Positions 26,833-37,174 of a stretch of DNA of 64,000 nt are shown piece after piece. This DNA comes from an uncultured Opitutia bacterium. GTDB lineage: Bacteria > Verrucomicrobiota > Verrucomicrobiia > Opitutales > Opitutaceae. The position numbers and the translations under genes are program-made. The notes under the pieces are model-generated. The model ran no database searches, had not been told where the DNA came from, and was given only the letters and a program-made list of their open reading frames with translations. The stretch spans positions 62,001 through 126,000 of the forward strand of contig CAIRCN010000014.1 of assembly GCA_903877135.1 (NCBI GenBank). Reading direction: 5' to 3'. The stretch's first letter is position 1. Each line of letters opens with the position of its first letter.

Positions 26833-27663
26833 ATGGCCATCGCCTCACCCCCGGTCACCAGTCAGGAAACCAGCCCGCTGAGGGAGCAGTTTGCCCGCGA
26901 GGGCTTCGCCTTGGCGCGCGGCCTCTTTTCGCCGGCGGAGGTGGAGGAGCTTCGCAGCCTTTTCGCGCGGATGCACGCCGAGGGCGTGCCTAGCCATTAC
27001 GAGCCGCGCAAGCCGGCCGACGGCGTGGAAAATCCCGACGACCCGCTTTTCCAGTATCCGCGCGTAATGATGCCGCACCGTTTCAATGCCCGTGCCAAGG
27101 ACTACATGCTGCATCGGGGTGTGGTGCGGCACCTGCGGGAATTATTCGGCGAGGACCCCGTGGCGGCCCAGAGCATGTTCTATTTTAAGCCGCCCGGGGC
27201 ACGAGGCCAGGCGCTGCATCAGGACCAGTTTTACCTGCTGGTTGAGCCCGGGACCTGTGTCGCGGCGTGGACGGCGATCGACGATTGCGACGCGGAAAAT
27301 GGCGGCATGCTCATCGTGCCGAAAACGAACGAGCTCGAAGTCGCGTGCCCTGACACGGCGGACCGCAGCGAGAGCTACACGTCCCACTTTGTGCCCGTGC
27401 CGAAGGGCCACAGGGCGCAGCTCGTCGAGATGAAGGCGGGTGACACGCTGTTCTTCAACGGCAGCCTGATCCACGGCTCGGGCCCGAACCGCTCGAAGAC
27501 GCGCTTCCGCCGCGCGTTCATCTGCCACTACGCTTCGGGCAACGTGCAGAAGATTTCCGGCAGCTACCATCCGCTCACGCGTCTCGACGGCACGACTTAC
27601 GAAGTAACGGCGCAGACTTCGGGCGGACCCTGCGGCGAAGGCTGGAAGGGTTCGCTGCACTGA
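26833..27663 (+). CDS. phytanoyl-CoA dioxygenase family oxygenase
   Basis: 276-residue Fe(II)/2-oxoglutarate-dependent oxygenase-like protein. The HxD half of the facial triad is in ALHQDQFYLL, followed by AWTAIDDCDAENGGMLIVP typical of the PhyH family; the distal His and 2-oxoglutarate Arg are in GSLIHGSGPNRS. All metal ligands are intact. Cytosolic. Substrate unknown; relatives act on lipids and many secondary metabolites. Divergent from tatA and followed by a convergent Rieske gene. Confidence 0.9.
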   Translation: MAIASPPVTSQETSPLREQFAREGFALARGLFSPAEVEELRSLFARMHAEGVPSHYEPRKPADGVENPDDPLFQYPRVMMPHRFNARAKDYMLHRGVVRHLRELFGEDPVAAQSMFYFKPPGARGQALHQDQFYLLVEPGTCVAAWTAIDDCDAENGGMLIVPKTNELEVACPDTADRSESYTSHFVPVPKGHRAQLVEMKAGDTLFFNGSLIHGSGPNRSKTRFRRAFICHYASGNVQKISGSYHPLTRLDGTTYEVTAQTSGGPCGEGWKGSLH

Positions 27664-27743
27664 ACCGGGCGGGAGGCCGGAGCGATTGCAAGGGCGGTTG
27701 AGGACAACAGCCCCGACCGGCGCTGACACGCCAAGGATCGGGC

Positions 27744-28052
27744 TCAGGTCTCGATCTCGATCTGCCCGCCGTTCACGAAAACGGGGAAACACTGCAACGC
27801 GTCGATGCCCTGAAGGCCGACTGGTCGCCCGGTGGTGACATCGAACTTGATCGCGTGCAGCGGACAAGTGACGCAGGTGCCGCGCAGCGGGCCGGCGGCA
27901 AGAGAGGCGCCAGCGTGGGGGCAGACATCGTCCATCGCGTGGAGGCGACCGTCGATGTTGAAGAGCGCGATGCGCCGGCCGGCGATTTTGAAGGCGCGCT
28001 TGGACCCCGGGGGAAAGTTGTCGAACGGCGTGACGGGGTGGCGTTGAGGCAT
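27744..28052 (-). CDS. Rieske [2Fe-2S] ferredoxin-like protein
   Basis: 102 residues. Both halves of the Rieske cluster motif are present: CPHAGASLA and CPLHAIKFD, giving the Cys-His/Cys-His ligands. The size and spacing match soluble ferredoxins such as the small subunit of assimilatory nitrite reductase or oxygenase ferredoxins, not the membrane bc1 type. It may donate electrons to a non-haem oxygenase; the convergent phytanoyl-CoA-type oxygenase is 2-oxoglutarate dependent and does not need one. Confidence 0.9.
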   Translation of the reverse strand: MPQRHPVTPFDNFPPGSKRAFKIAGRRIALFNIDGRLHAMDDVCPHAGASLAAGPLRGTCVTCPLHAIKFDVTTGRPVGLQGIDALQCFPVFVNGGQIEIET

Positions 28053-28091
28053 GGCGGCAAATCTTCGGGTAAGTGGCGAAAGGCCGTCGGC

Positions 28092-29012
28092 TTACCGGAT
28101 GGCGATCGCCACCGTGAACGTCTGGGTTTTTGCGGGCTCGACGAAGTGCAGGCCGACTTTGTTTTCCGGCGCGTTGGGCGGGCCCATCCACGGCTCGACA
28201 CAGTAGTAAGGCGCGGTGGTGGACTCGCTCCACGTCACAAAAGTGGCGTCGGGCGCAGGCACCCGGGCCGTGCCGATTTGGACCATGACGTCACCCGCGT
28301 TGCCGCGCTCGCCGAAGACCACGGTGTTTTCGCGCAGGCCGAGATGGATCGTGTCGCTGAGTTCGGGGTTGGCGAGGCTCTCGGTTTCCCTCAATTCGGG
28401 GCCCGACACGAGCGGGCCCTTCGGGTCGTGCCGCACGCGACGTGTCGCTGGGATGCGGATGATGTAGTCGCCGCGCGTCAGCCCCTCGGTCCACGGCACC
28501 GTGAAATAAAAATGATGGCCCGCGCTCCAGGGCAGCGGTGTGTGGCCAAGGTTGTTTAAGCTTAGCTCGCAGATCAGGCCGAGCGGCTCGAAGCGATAGC
28601 GCACCATGAACTCATAGTCGAAGGGATAGGAGGCCTGCGCCTCCGCTCCAGGCAGGAAGAGCGCGGTGAAACCGTAGGCATCGGCGTGGGTGACCCGGAA
28701 ATCGCCCTGTCGCGCGAGCCCGTGCATCGGCATCGGGCGGCGCACGCCGTCGGGTGCCCGCCAGAACTGAAAGTCACTGTGGTCGTAGGACCGAGCGTTG
28801 AAGGGAAACAAAATCGGATTGCCACCGCGCACATGGTGGAAGTTTTCCAGCGAGGTCAGTTCGGGCCAGTAGAGCACGTCGCGCACCGAGCCGTCGCCCA
28901 GGGTGAGGTTCCAGTTCATCAGCCGCGCGCCCATTTCGGGCAGGGCGAGAAAAGTGGACTGGCCGACGCGCCAGCGGGTGAGGGTGTGACCGAGGTAGGA
29001 AATTTTCTCCAT
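28092..29012 (-). CDS. aldose 1-epimerase family protein
   Basis: 306 residues of the galactose mutarotase-like fold. Seen: VRGGNPILFPFNAR, MPMHGLARQGDF (catalytic His region), FEPLGLICELSLNNLGHTPLPWSAGHHFYF with the second His, and CVEPWMGPPNAPEN near the end. Interconverts alpha and beta aldoses or modified sugars; the exact sugar is not readable. Lies 39 bp upstream of the Rieske gene on the same strand; shared transcription is possible but no functional link is evident. Confidence 0.85.
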   Translation of the reverse strand: MEKISYLGHTLTRWRVGQSTFLALPEMGARLMNWNLTLGDGSVRDVLYWPELTSLENFHHVRGGNPILFPFNARSYDHSDFQFWRAPDGVRRPMPMHGLARQGDFRVTHADAYGFTALFLPGAEAQASYPFDYEFMVRYRFEPLGLICELSLNNLGHTPLPWSAGHHFYFTVPWTEGLTRGDYIIRIPATRRVRHDPKGPLVSGPELRETESLANPELSDTIHLGLRENTVVFGERGNAGDVMVQIGTARVPAPDATFVTWSESTTAPYYCVEPWMGPPNAPENKVGLHFVEPAKTQTFTVAIAIR

Positions 29013-29154
29013 GTGGCGGCGTTTGTCTAACGGTGGCGCGGCGGCGCGGGCAAAGGTATTTTATCTACCGGGGCGGAAAATTAGAAACGCGGCGGCGGAT
29101 TCTAACGTGTCGGGGCTTGCGCGGGCCGGGGGAGGCGGTAGCGTCGCGGCAGCA

Positions 29155-30582
29155 ATGCAACGATTCCTCCTCCGAATTCTCCTCGGTTCGCTGGTGCTGG
29201 CCGGTCTCGCGGCCGGAGCGCCCACCGGAGAACCGTTGCCGCCGGCCAAGAAGTCGGTGGTGGTGATCCCGGTGCGCGACGAGATCGCGCGGCCCGTGCT
29301 CTACATTTTGCGCCGCGGGCTGAAGGAGGCGATTGACCAGAAGGCCGACGTGATAGTGCTCGACATCAAGACGCCGGGCGGCGCACTCGACGTGACGTTC
29401 GATATCATGGAGGCGCTGGAGAAATTCCACGGCAAGACGGTGGCCTACGTAAACAACGAGGCGATGTCGGCCGGGGCGTTCATCTCGGCGATGACCGACG
29501 AAATCTGGTTCACCCCCGATGGCATTATCGGCGCCGCCGCGCCCGTGACCTCGACCGGGCAGGACGTGGACAAGACGATGAAGCTGAAAATCACGAGCTA
29601 TCTGAAGGCCCGCATGCGCGCCATCAGCGAGGGCAAGGGCTACCGGGGCCAGGTGATCTCCGCGATGATCGACGAGGACGCGGAGCTGAAAATCGGCGAC
29701 AAGGTTTTAAAGGGAAAGGGCGAGTTGCTGTCGCTCACGGCGAAGGAGGCCAGCGCGACTTATGGCGAGCCGGCCAAGGCGTTGCTGGCCGCCGGAATCG
29801 CGAAGGATGTCAGGGCGCTGCTCACCCAGAAATACGGCGCGGAACGGTTCACGGTGAAAACGCTGGAGATCACGTGGTCAGAGCGGCTCGCGGTTATACT
29901 GAACTCGCTCGCCCCCGTGCTGCTCGGGCTGGGGATGCTGGCGCTGTTCATCGAGTTCAAGACGCCGGGCTTCGGGGTGTTCGGGCTGATCGGCGTCGCG
30001 TTGCTCGCGGTGGTGTTTTTGACGAACTATGTTGCGGGGCTGTCGGGGAACGAGCCGCTGATCTTTTTTGGGCTGGGTGTGCTGCTGGTGATGCTTGAAC
30101 TGATTTTCTGGCATTCGGCGGGATTTCTCGGGGTCGCGGGGGTCGCGCTCATGATGGGGTCGCTCCTCTGGTCGATGGCGGACCTGTGGCCGAACGAGCC
30201 GATCAGCATCGCGTGGTCGGCGGACGCGTTTGCGCGGCCGATGCTGAACTTCGGGCTCGGGCTGGCCATCGCGGTCGCGCTCTTCATGGCGCTACTGCGC
30301 TTCCTGCCGAAAGGCTGGGTCTGGGACCGGTTCGTGGTGCAATCCACGAGCGGGGGCGTGGCGCAGGTCGCCGGGCTCGCGGCGGAGGCGGCGAAGGGGC
30401 TTGCCGCGCTGGCCGGGCAGCGCGGTGTGGCCGTGACGGCGCTGCGGCCGGGCGGGCAGGTGGAGGTTGGCGGGCGGCGCTACGAGGCCAAGGTTGAAGT
30501 CGGCGCGATCGACCGCGGCGCGACCGTCGTGGTGACGGGCTGCTCGGACTTCGCGCTCACGGTGGAAAAGGACAACGCATGA
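29155..30582 (+). CDS. long NfeD-family membrane-bound serine protease
   Basis: 475 residues: signal peptide, ClpP-like protease domain (about 35-230), membrane block of four to five helices (about 240-390), then a soluble OB-fold NfeD domain. Protease features: VIVLDIKTPGGALDVTFDI, the nucleophile motif NEAMSAGAFISAM and the IGAAAPV loop, with the Lys general base in the SYLKARMRA helix. The C-terminal part has VALRPGGQVEVGGRRYEA-type strands. Relatives cleave stomatin-type proteins. Overlaps the short NfeD gene by 4 bases, and FloA follows. Confidence 0.92.
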   Translation: MQRFLLRILLGSLVLAGLAAGAPTGEPLPPAKKSVVVIPVRDEIARPVLYILRRGLKEAIDQKADVIVLDIKTPGGALDVTFDIMEALEKFHGKTVAYVNNEAMSAGAFISAMTDEIWFTPDGIIGAAAPVTSTGQDVDKTMKLKITSYLKARMRAISEGKGYRGQVISAMIDEDAELKIGDKVLKGKGELLSLTAKEASATYGEPAKALLAAGIAKDVRALLTQKYGAERFTVKTLEITWSERLAVILNSLAPVLLGLGMLALFIEFKTPGFGVFGLIGVALLAVVFLTNYVAGLSGNEPLIFFGLGVLLVMLELIFWHSAGFLGVAGVALMMGSLLWSMADLWPNEPISIAWSADAFARPMLNFGLGLAIAVALFMALLRFLPKGWVWDRFVVQSTSGGVAQVAGLAAEAAKGLAALAGQRGVAVTALRPGGQVEVGGRRYEAKVEVGAIDRGATVVVTGCSDFALTVEKDNA

Positions 30583-31043
30583 ACCTCATCGCCCTGCTCT
30601 TCATTCTCGGTCTCGTGTTCATGTTTTTCGAGGTGTTCACGCCTGGGCCGGTGTTTGGCATCCTCGGCGGATTGACGCTGATGGGCGGCATCGCGGCCGC
30701 AGCGATGAAGTATGGCGGCACCGGCGGCCTGCTCGCGGGCCTCGGCGCGCTCGCGGCGGTGAGTGCGACGCTCTACGCGGAGCTTGTGTGGCTGCCGAAG
30801 ACGCGCTTTGCGCAGAAATTTTCCGTGCGCTCGACGAGCGGCGCCACGATTCAGCAGCAGGCCGTCGATGCCATCATGATTGGCAAACTCGCCGAAGCCG
30901 TAACCACGCTCGCGCCGAGCGGCTACGTGCAGTTGGAGGGCAAGCGTTATGAGGCGTTTTGCCAGACCGGGCACGCGGCGCGCGGCACGCAGTTGCGCGT
31001 GACCGGGCTCGACAATTTCCGTCTCATCGTCACCAAAATCTGA
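30579..31043 (+). CDS. short NfeD-family membrane protein
   Basis: 154 residues with two or three helices ([36 protein letters not shown] and [20 protein letters not shown]) and a soluble C-terminal OB fold ([25 protein letters not shown]). It lacks the protease domain of its neighbour. Together with the long NfeD upstream and FloA downstream it forms a conserved three-gene set for organising membrane microdomains. Overlap with the upstream gene shows coupling. Confidence 0.9.
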   Translation: MNLIALLFILGLVFMFFEVFTPGPVFGILGGLTLMGGIAAAAMKYGGTGGLLAGLGALAAVSATLYAELVWLPKTRFAQKFSVRSTSGATIQQQAVDAIMIGKLAEAVTTLAPSGYVQLEGKRYEAFCQTGHAARGTQLRVTGLDNFRLIVTKI

Positions 31044-31050
31044 AAACTCC

Positions 31051-32052
31051 ATGAATCTACTCACCATCCTCGGCATCATCGGTGCCGTCATTGTCCTCGT
31101 TATTCTCGGGCTGATTTTCTCCTTCATCAGCGTCTGGGTAAAAGCCTTTCTCAACGGTGCGCGCGTCGGCATCGTCAACCTCGTCGGCATGCGGTTCGGC
31201 GGCGTGCCCTACAGCATGGTGGTCGATGCGCGCATCACGGCGGTTAAGGCCGGCATCGAACTCACCACGGACGAAATCGCCGCGCATTATCTGGCGGGCG
31301 GCAACGTCATCCCCGCCGTGCAGGCACTGATCGCGGCAAACAAGGCCGGCATCAAGCTCGACTGGCGCACGACGTGCGCGATCGACCTCGCGACGAAAGG
31401 CTCGGAGAAATCCGTGGCCGAGGCGGTGCGCACCTCGGTTGATCCGAAGGTGATCGACTGCCCCAACGCCGCCAGTGGCCGCACGACGATCGACGGCGTG
31501 GCGAAGGACGGCATCCAGGTGAAGGTGAAGGCGCGCGTGACGGTGCGCACGCACATCGAGCGTTTCGTCGGCGGCGCGAAAGAGGAGACGATCATCGCGC
31601 GGGTAGGTGAGGGCATCGTTTCGACGATCGGCGCGGCGAATTCCTACAAGGACGTCCTTGAGGCGCCCGACAGTATTTCCAAAACCGTGCTCGCGCGCGG
31701 CCTCGACGTGGGCTCGGCGTTCGAGATTCTTTCGATCGACATCGCCGACGTGGACGTGGGCGAGAACGTCGGCGCGAAGCTCCAGCAGGCGCAGGCCGAG
31801 GCGAACAAGAGCATCGCCCAGGCGCAGGCCGAAATCCGCCGCGCCGCCGCCGTCGCTGTCGAGCAGGAAATGAAGGCGCGCGTGCAGGAGATGCAGGCCG
31901 AAGTGGTGCGCGCGCAGGCGGAGGTGCCGAGGGCGATGGCCGAGGCGTTCCGCTCCGGCCGGCTCGGCGTGATGGATTATTACAAGATGGAAAACATCCA
32001 GTCCGACACGGCTATGCGGCAGAGCATCGCCCGTCCCGAGGAGAAGAAGTGA
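31051..32052 (+). CDS. floA: flotillin-like protein FloA
   Basis: 333-residue scaffold of bacterial lipid-raft-like microdomains. An N-terminal hairpin of hydrophobic residues ([25 protein letters not shown]) anchors it to the inner face of the membrane; the PHB-like domain has [22 protein letters not shown] and [21 protein letters not shown]. The C-terminal half carries the coiled coil with repeated QAQAE and [24 protein letters not shown]. Length and sequence match the FloA/YqfA type. Confidence 0.94.
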   Translation: MNLLTILGIIGAVIVLVILGLIFSFISVWVKAFLNGARVGIVNLVGMRFGGVPYSMVVDARITAVKAGIELTTDEIAAHYLAGGNVIPAVQALIAANKAGIKLDWRTTCAIDLATKGSEKSVAEAVRTSVDPKVIDCPNAASGRTTIDGVAKDGIQVKVKARVTVRTHIERFVGGAKEETIIARVGEGIVSTIGAANSYKDVLEAPDSISKTVLARGLDVGSAFEILSIDIADVDVGENVGAKLQQAQAEANKSIAQAQAEIRRAAAVAVEQEMKARVQEMQAEVVRAQAEVPRAMAEAFRSGRLGVMDYYKMENIQSDTAMRQSIARPEEKK

Positions 32053-32087
32053 GCCAGTCGTGCTGACAAACCGGCAATCTGCATACC

Positions 32088-32669
32088 GTGAACTGGGTTT
32101 TTGAGCACATCCAAGTGATCGTCGCCATCGCGGCGGCGATCGCTTACATGCTGAACCGCGGCAAGCAGGTGCCGGAAGGCGGCGCGGAGGAGGCGGGCGA
32201 AGATTCGGAGCGCGCGCGGCGGATTCGCGAGGAGATCCGGCGCAAGATCGCGGAGCGCCGCGCAGGGGCGCCCGCGCCGCTGCAGCAGGAAACCCCGGAG
32301 GAGGCGCCGCCCGTGAACCGGGCGCCCAGCGTGCCCCCGCTCGATCCTTTTGGCGGCCCGGCGCGCCGCCAGCTCCCGACGTTGCGGCGACCCGAGCCCG
32401 TGCAGCCCGAGCCGCAGATGACAAGCGCCGAGATGTCCGCCGTGCTGGTACGGCAGGAGCAGCTCGCCGGACAAATGCGCGAGTTGGAGCGCACCCGCGG
32501 GGTGCAGCAGCGTCGCGCGGAGGAGATCAGCACCGCGGCGGCCGTGGCGGCGTTGCCGGCCGCACCGGCGAGTCGCAGCGGCTTGCTGGCCGACCTGCGG
32601 CAGGCGCAGAATTTGCGGCGGGCGATTTTGCTGCGCGAGGTGCTCGGCCCGCCAGTGGCGCTGCGGTAG
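32088..32669 (+). CDS. membrane-anchored, low-complexity protein of the floA operon
   Basis: 193 residues, unknown function. GTG start (no in-frame ATG near the N-terminus). One N-terminal membrane helix (VFEHIQVIVAIAAAIAYML) then a charged, Arg/Glu-rich coiled segment (ARRIREEIRRKIAERR), a Pro-rich linker, a second helical part (QLAGQMRELERTRGVQQRRAEE) and a conserved-looking tail LRQAQNLRRAILLREVLGPP. It is 35 bp after floA, so it is probably a FloA-associated protein; that link is inference. Confidence 0.65.
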   Translation: MNWVFEHIQVIVAIAAAIAYMLNRGKQVPEGGAEEAGEDSERARRIREEIRRKIAERRAGAPAPLQQETPEEAPPVNRAPSVPPLDPFGGPARRQLPTLRRPEPVQPEPQMTSAEMSAVLVRQEQLAGQMRELERTRGVQQRRAEEISTAAAVAALPAAPASRSGLLADLRQAQNLRRAILLREVLGPPVALR

Positions 32670-32853
32670 CCTTGTGGGAACTCCCCGATGCCGTTGGCCC
32701 TATTGTTGTAGAAAAGCCGGAGTTCTTAGCCGGAAAATGCCCATTGCAGCGTTCTCGGGCGACCGATGAGTGATGGCGTGTTCGTGAAGGGCGGAGCGGG
32801 ACAGTGTTGGGGTGGGTGGTGGCCGGCTGATTAGCGGCGCAGCGCCGGGGGAC

Positions 32854-32885
32854 TTGGCGCAGCAGAGAATTTTATGGTAAAATTC
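32854..32885 (+). promoter_or_regulatory. candidate promoter and palindrome upstream of the ACIII operon
   Basis: The 294-base gap 32670-32963 holds no gene. Near its end, TTGGCG (32854-32859) and TAAAAT (32878-32883) are spaced by 18 bases. A perfect GAATTTT/AAAATTC inverted repeat with a five-base loop (32867-32885) overlaps the -10. The palindrome could be an operator; it does not match the FNR consensus. The rest of the gap shows nothing recognisable. Confidence 0.4.
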
Positions 32886-32963
32886 AGTCGGAAATTTAGG
32901 TTTACAACCGAAACACCGCCCCGTTCCTTGGCGGGCGCTTCAACCTATTTTACGGCATTTCTT

Positions 32964-33143
32964 GTGAGTCACGACCCATCGCGCAAAAACTTTCTCGGCA
33001 AACTGATCGGCTTGGCGGCCCTGGCGGGGCTTGCCCCGAGGTTGCTTGCGAAAATCCCCTCTGCCACCCTGTCGCCCGCCTCCCCCGCCGTGACCGTCCG
33101 CGCGGAGCCGCGTGCCGTCGCCCGCCGTGGTCGCGCCGCCTGA
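32964..33143 (+). CDS. short protein with Tat-like signal upstream of actA
   Basis: 59 residues from a GTG at 32964 (a longer ATG frame from 32874 begins inside the promoter palindrome and is less likely). SRKNFLGKLIGLAALAGLA resembles a Tat signal in which one arginine of the pair is lysine, followed by a basic, Arg/Pro/Ala-rich tail. No cysteine. Placed 15 bp before actA, so likely part of the respiratory operon. It could be a leader peptide or a vestigial cofactor subunit. Function unknown. Confidence 0.45.
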   Translation: MSHDPSRKNFLGKLIGLAALAGLAPRLLAKIPSATLSPASPAVTVRAEPRAVARRGRAA

Positions 33144-33158
33144 CCTCCACCCCTGGCC

Positions 33159-33812
33159 ATGTCGCAACTTTTCCCGAAATCGGCGAACAAACTGCCGCTC
33201 CAGATCGCGATCTACCTGGTCGTGCTCGTCGGCCTCGCGACGGCGGGCGTGACCTATTACATGACGCCGAAATACACGCGCGTCGGTTACGCGCCTGTGC
33301 AGCCGGTGCCCTACAGCCACGCGCTCCACGTCGGCCAGCTCGGCCTCGACTGCCGTTACTGCCACAGCAACATCGAGCAGTCCGGCTATGCCAACATCCC
33401 CACGTCGCAGACGTGCATGAACTGCCACAACCAGGTGAAGAAGGACAGCCCCCTCCTCGCCGTCGTGCGCAAGAGCTACGAGACGGGCGAGGCGGTGCCC
33501 TGGGTGAAGATCCACCAGGTGCCGGACTATGTTTATTTCAATCATGCCGTGCACGTGAACCGCGGCGTCAGCTGCGTCGAGTGCCACGGCAAGATCAACG
33601 AGATGGAGGTCGTCGCCCACGCCCAGCCGCTGAGCATGGGTTTCTGCCTCAACTGCCACCGCGACCCCGCGACGTTCGTGCGCGAGAAGGCCGACATCTA
33701 TAACCTCGATTCACCCACGATTGCCGCCAGGGCGGGCCCGGAAGCTGGCAGCAAGTTTGTGCATGACTGGAAAATCAAGCCCCCGCAAAGCTGCACCGGC
33801 TGTCATCGATGA
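33159..33812 (+). CDS. actA: alternative complex III subunit ActA, pentahaem cytochrome c
   Basis: 217-residue periplasmic cytochrome held by an N-terminal membrane helix (LQIAIYLVVLVGLATAGVTYY). Five CxxCH haem motifs are visible: CRYCH, CMNCH, CVECH, CLNCH and CTGCH, with distal histidines in the conserved SHALH and NHAVH segments. Alternative complex III is a quinol:cytochrome c (or oxidase) oxidoreductase replacing the bc1 complex. Five haems is the usual ActA number. Overlaps actB by 4 bases. All actA-F genes follow on one strand with minimal gaps. Confidence 0.94.
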   Translation: MSQLFPKSANKLPLQIAIYLVVLVGLATAGVTYYMTPKYTRVGYAPVQPVPYSHALHVGQLGLDCRYCHSNIEQSGYANIPTSQTCMNCHNQVKKDSPLLAVVRKSYETGEAVPWVKIHQVPDYVYFNHAVHVNRGVSCVECHGKINEMEVVAHAQPLSMGFCLNCHRDPATFVREKADIYNLDSPTIAARAGPEAGSKFVHDWKIKPPQSCTGCHR

Positions 33813-36800
33813 AACGCAAATTTGAACATCCCGCCCCGTCCGAGCGCGAGCTGACCGGCCCGAAATACTGGCGCAGCCTCGACGAACTGGCCGCCACGCC
33901 CGGTTTCAAGGCGCAGTTGGAGCGCGAATTTCCCGACGGTGCCTCGCTGCCCGACGGTGTCGACCGCCGGCATTTCATGAAAATCATGGCGGCATCCTTC
34001 GCGCTCGGCGGGCTCAGCCTCGCCGGTTGCCGCCGTCCGGAGAAATTCGTGCTGCCCTACGGCAAATCCGTCGAGGGCGTCATCCCCGGCCTGCCGCGCT
34101 ATTTCGCCACCGCGATGCCGCTGCGTAAGTCGGCCATCCCGCTGCTCGCCGAGACGCAACAGGGCCGCCCGACCAAGCTTGAGGGCAACCCGACCTACGC
34201 GCCCCACGGCGGCGCCAGCTCGCTCCTCGCCCAGGCCTCGGTCCTCGACCTCTACGATCCCGAGCGCGCCACCGCGCACACGCAGGACGGCGCCGTGCTC
34301 GACGCTGCGGCGGTCAACGCCCTGCTCGCCAAGATCGGCGCCGACTATGCCGCGACCAGCGGCGAGGGCCTGGCCTTCCTCGCCGAAGAATCCTCCTCGC
34401 CCACGCGCTCGCGCCTCGTCGCGCAGTTGAAGCAGGCGCTGCCCCGCGCCATCTGGGCGGAATACGAGCCGGTGGCCGACGAACCGCCGCTGACGGCCGC
34501 GCAGTCTGCGTTCGGCCAGAACGTCAAACCCCTCTACCGTTTCGCGAAGGCGAAGCGCATCGTCTCACTCGACGCCGATTTCTTCCACTCCGAGGCGGGC
34601 AGCCTCTACTACGCCCGCGAGTTCGCCAAGGGCCGCCGCGTGGCTTCCCGCGAAGACGCGGAGAAGATGAACCGCCTCTACGTCGCCGAGAGCGGCTTTA
34701 CGCTCACCGGCGGCATGGCCGACCACCGCCTGCGCCTCGCGAGCAGCCACATGCTGGCGCTGGCGGCGGCGCTGGCGGTCAAGGTCACCGGCAGCAGCAC
34801 GTTTGCGCCGCTCGCCGAGGGCCTCGACGTCAAGGCCCAGTGGATCGAGGAGTGCGCCGCCGACCTGCGCGCGCACCAAGGCGAGAGCCTCGTGGTTGCA
34901 GGCGCGCACCTGCCAGCGCAGGTCCACGCGATCGCCTACGCCATCAATTCCGCCCTTGGCAACATCGGTGCCACTGTCGATTTCGTTACCGTGGAAGCCC
35001 AGGGCGCCACCAACATCAAGGGCCTTGCCATCGCCATCCGCGCCAACCTAGTGAAGACGCTGGTCGTCCTTGGCGGCAATCCCGCCTACAACGCCCCGGC
35101 CGATCTCGACTGGGTGGCGTTGCAGAAATCGGTCCCGCAGGTCGTGCGCTTCGGATACTACCGCGACGAGACGTCGGCGCTCGCCGGCACGCACCTCGCC
35201 GCCGCGCACTACTTGGAATCGTGGGGCGACGCTCGCACCGTTGACGGCACGGTCGTGCCGGTGCAGCCGATGATTCTGCCGCTGTTTGGCGGGCAGACCG
35301 AGATCGAGGTGCTCGCCCGCATTGGCGGCCTCGCCAACGCCGATCCCTATGCGCTGGTTTTCCAGACGATCACCGCGCTCGCAGGCGGCGACGCCGACAA
35401 GACGTTCCGCAAATTCCTCCACGACGGCCTGCTCGAAGGCTCGGCCTACGCGCCCGTCCCGGTGGCGTTCAATGCCGACGCGGTCTCGGCGCTCTTTGCC
35501 AAGGCAGCCAAGTTCGAGGCGCTGTCGAAAGACAACCTCGAGGTGCGCTACGTCACCGACCACAAGATGGACGACGGCCGGTTCGCGAACAACGGCTGGC
35601 TGCAGGAGTGCCCGGACCCGATCACCAAGATTTCCTGGGACAACGCCATCCTCATCAGTCCGCGGCTGGCCCGCGAGATCGGCGTCTATCCGCAGGGCTC
35701 GTTCCTCCAGATCGCCCGCATCGAGGGCGTCGAGAGCGATCCGATGGGGCGCGAGAATTCCCACGTCGCCGAGATCACCGTCGGGGGGCGCAAGATTCGC
35801 GGCCCGATCCATGTCCAGCCCGGCCTCTCGAATTACACGCTGATCCTGCCGCTCGGCTACGGCCGCACGAAGGCGGGGCATGTCGGCACCGGCGCGGGCT
35901 TTGATGTTTATCCGCTCCGCACCACCGGCGCGATGGCGTTCGCCACCGGCGCCACAATCACACTGACGGGCGCGAAGATGGTGTTGGCGAACACACAGGC
36001 GCACTGGTCGATGGAAGGCCGCGACCTCGTTCGCGAGGCCAACGCGACCGGCCCGGACAGTTACGCGGAAAATCCCGCATTCGTCGAGGAGGTTGGCATG
36101 GAGGCCGAGACGCCTTCCACGATAGGGGAGGAGGGGAGGAAAATGACGCCCGCCCAGCGCGCCACACTGCTGCCGCGCGGCAACTCGCTCTACAAGACGC
36201 CGGATTTCCAGGGCCTGGAGCAATGGGGCATGTCGATCGACCTCAACACCTGCACCGGCTGCAATGCCTGCGTGGTGGCGTGCCAGGCCGAGAACAACAT
36301 CCCGATCGTCGGCCGCGAGCAGGCGATCCGCGGCCGCGAGATGCATTGGATCCGTCTCGACCGCTACTACTCAGACGGCCGGGCTGACGCCGGAGCCTTT
36401 GGCGGCGATAATAACCGCGAGATTCCCGAGGATCCCCAGGTCTCGCTGCAACCCGTCGCCTGCATGCAGTGCGAGCTCGCGCCCTGCGAAATGGTCTGCC
36501 CGGTCAACGCCACCGTCCACGACGACGAAGGCCTGAACACCATGGCCTACAACCGGTGCATCGGCACCCGTTACTGCGCCAACAACTGCCCCTACAAGGT
36601 CCGCCGTTTCAATTATTTCGACTGGAATCAGCGCCAGCTCGACAGCCTCTATCTCGGTCCGGTCGGACCGCAGGGGATGCCTGAGCTTGTCCAGATGGCG
36701 AAAAACCCTGAGGTCACCGTCCGCATGCGCGGCGTGATGGAAAAGTGCACCTACTGCACGCAGCGCATCCAGAACGGCAAGATCCAGCACAAGGTGAAAA

Positions 36801-37174
36801 CTGCCCAGGCCGGCAATCCCGCGGACGTCATCGTGCCCGATGGCACGATCAAGAGCGCTTGCCAGCAGGTGTGCCCGGTCGAAGCCATTGTGTTCGGCAA
36901 CATCCTCGACCCCGAGAGTGTCGTCTCGAAAGCCAAGGCCCTCTCACAGGATTACTCGCTCCTCGGCTATCTTAATGTCCGTCCGCGCACCACGTATCTT
37001 GCAAAGCTGCGCAACCCGAACCCACGCATGCCCGACTATGCCGCCCTGCCGCTCAGCCGCGTGGAGCACGACCGGAAAAATCATCCTGGCGAGGCCCACC
37101 CGGCCGCGGAACCCAAAACCGGCCGAGAGCATGCCGCGCAACCGGTGAACCCAACCTTCGGAGGACTTAGCTGA
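33809..37174 (+). CDS. actB: alternative complex III subunit ActB, molybdopterin-like / iron-sulfur fusion
   Basis: 1121 residues. Near residue 50 is a Tat-type signal ([23 protein letters not shown]), exporting a folded subunit. The N-terminal large part is homologous to molybdopterin oxidoreductases but the family carries no molybdenum site. The C-terminal quarter binds four clusters: [42 protein letters not shown], and CTYC plus CQQVCPV, giving three [4Fe-4S] and one [3Fe-4S] in known members. Quinol oxidation electrons pass through these to ActA/ActE haems. Shares one base with actC (TGATG). Confidence 0.94.
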   Translation: MKRKFEHPAPSERELTGPKYWRSLDELAATPGFKAQLEREFPDGASLPDGVDRRHFMKIMAASFALGGLSLAGCRRPEKFVLPYGKSVEGVIPGLPRYFATAMPLRKSAIPLLAETQQGRPTKLEGNPTYAPHGGASSLLAQASVLDLYDPERATAHTQDGAVLDAAAVNALLAKIGADYAATSGEGLAFLAEESSSPTRSRLVAQLKQALPRAIWAEYEPVADEPPLTAAQSAFGQNVKPLYRFAKAKRIVSLDADFFHSEAGSLYYAREFAKGRRVASREDAEKMNRLYVAESGFTLTGGMADHRLRLASSHMLALAAALAVKVTGSSTFAPLAEGLDVKAQWIEECAADLRAHQGESLVVAGAHLPAQVHAIAYAINSALGNIGATVDFVTVEAQGATNIKGLAIAIRANLVKTLVVLGGNPAYNAPADLDWVALQKSVPQVVRFGYYRDETSALAGTHLAAAHYLESWGDARTVDGTVVPVQPMILPLFGGQTEIEVLARIGGLANADPYALVFQTITALAGGDADKTFRKFLHDGLLEGSAYAPVPVAFNADAVSALFAKAAKFEALSKDNLEVRYVTDHKMDDGRFANNGWLQECPDPITKISWDNAILISPRLAREIGVYPQGSFLQIARIEGVESDPMGRENSHVAEITVGGRKIRGPIHVQPGLSNYTLILPLGYGRTKAGHVGTGAGFDVYPLRTTGAMAFATGATITLTGAKMVLANTQAHWSMEGRDLVREANATGPDSYAENPAFVEEVGMEAETPSTIGEEGRKMTPAQRATLLPRGNSLYKTPDFQGLEQWGMSIDLNTCTGCNACVVACQAENNIPIVGREQAIRGREMHWIRLDRYYSDGRADAGAFGGDNNREIPEDPQVSLQPVACMQCELAPCEMVCPVNATVHDDEGLNTMAYNRCIGTRYCANNCPYKVRRFNYFDWNQRQLDSLYLGPVGPQGMPELVQMAKNPEVTVRMRGVMEKCTYCTQRIQNGKIQHKVKTAQAGNPADVIVPDGTIKSACQQVCPVEAIVFGNILDPESVVSKAKALSQDYSLLGYLNVRPRTTYLAKLRNPNPRMPDYAALPLSRVEHDRKNHPGEAHPAAEPKTGREHAAQPVNPTFGGLS

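Noticed and set aside
32874-32963. ATG extension of the small protein upstream of actA
   Set aside because: It begins inside the palindrome/-10 region; the GTG at 32964 gives a better Tat-like N-terminus.
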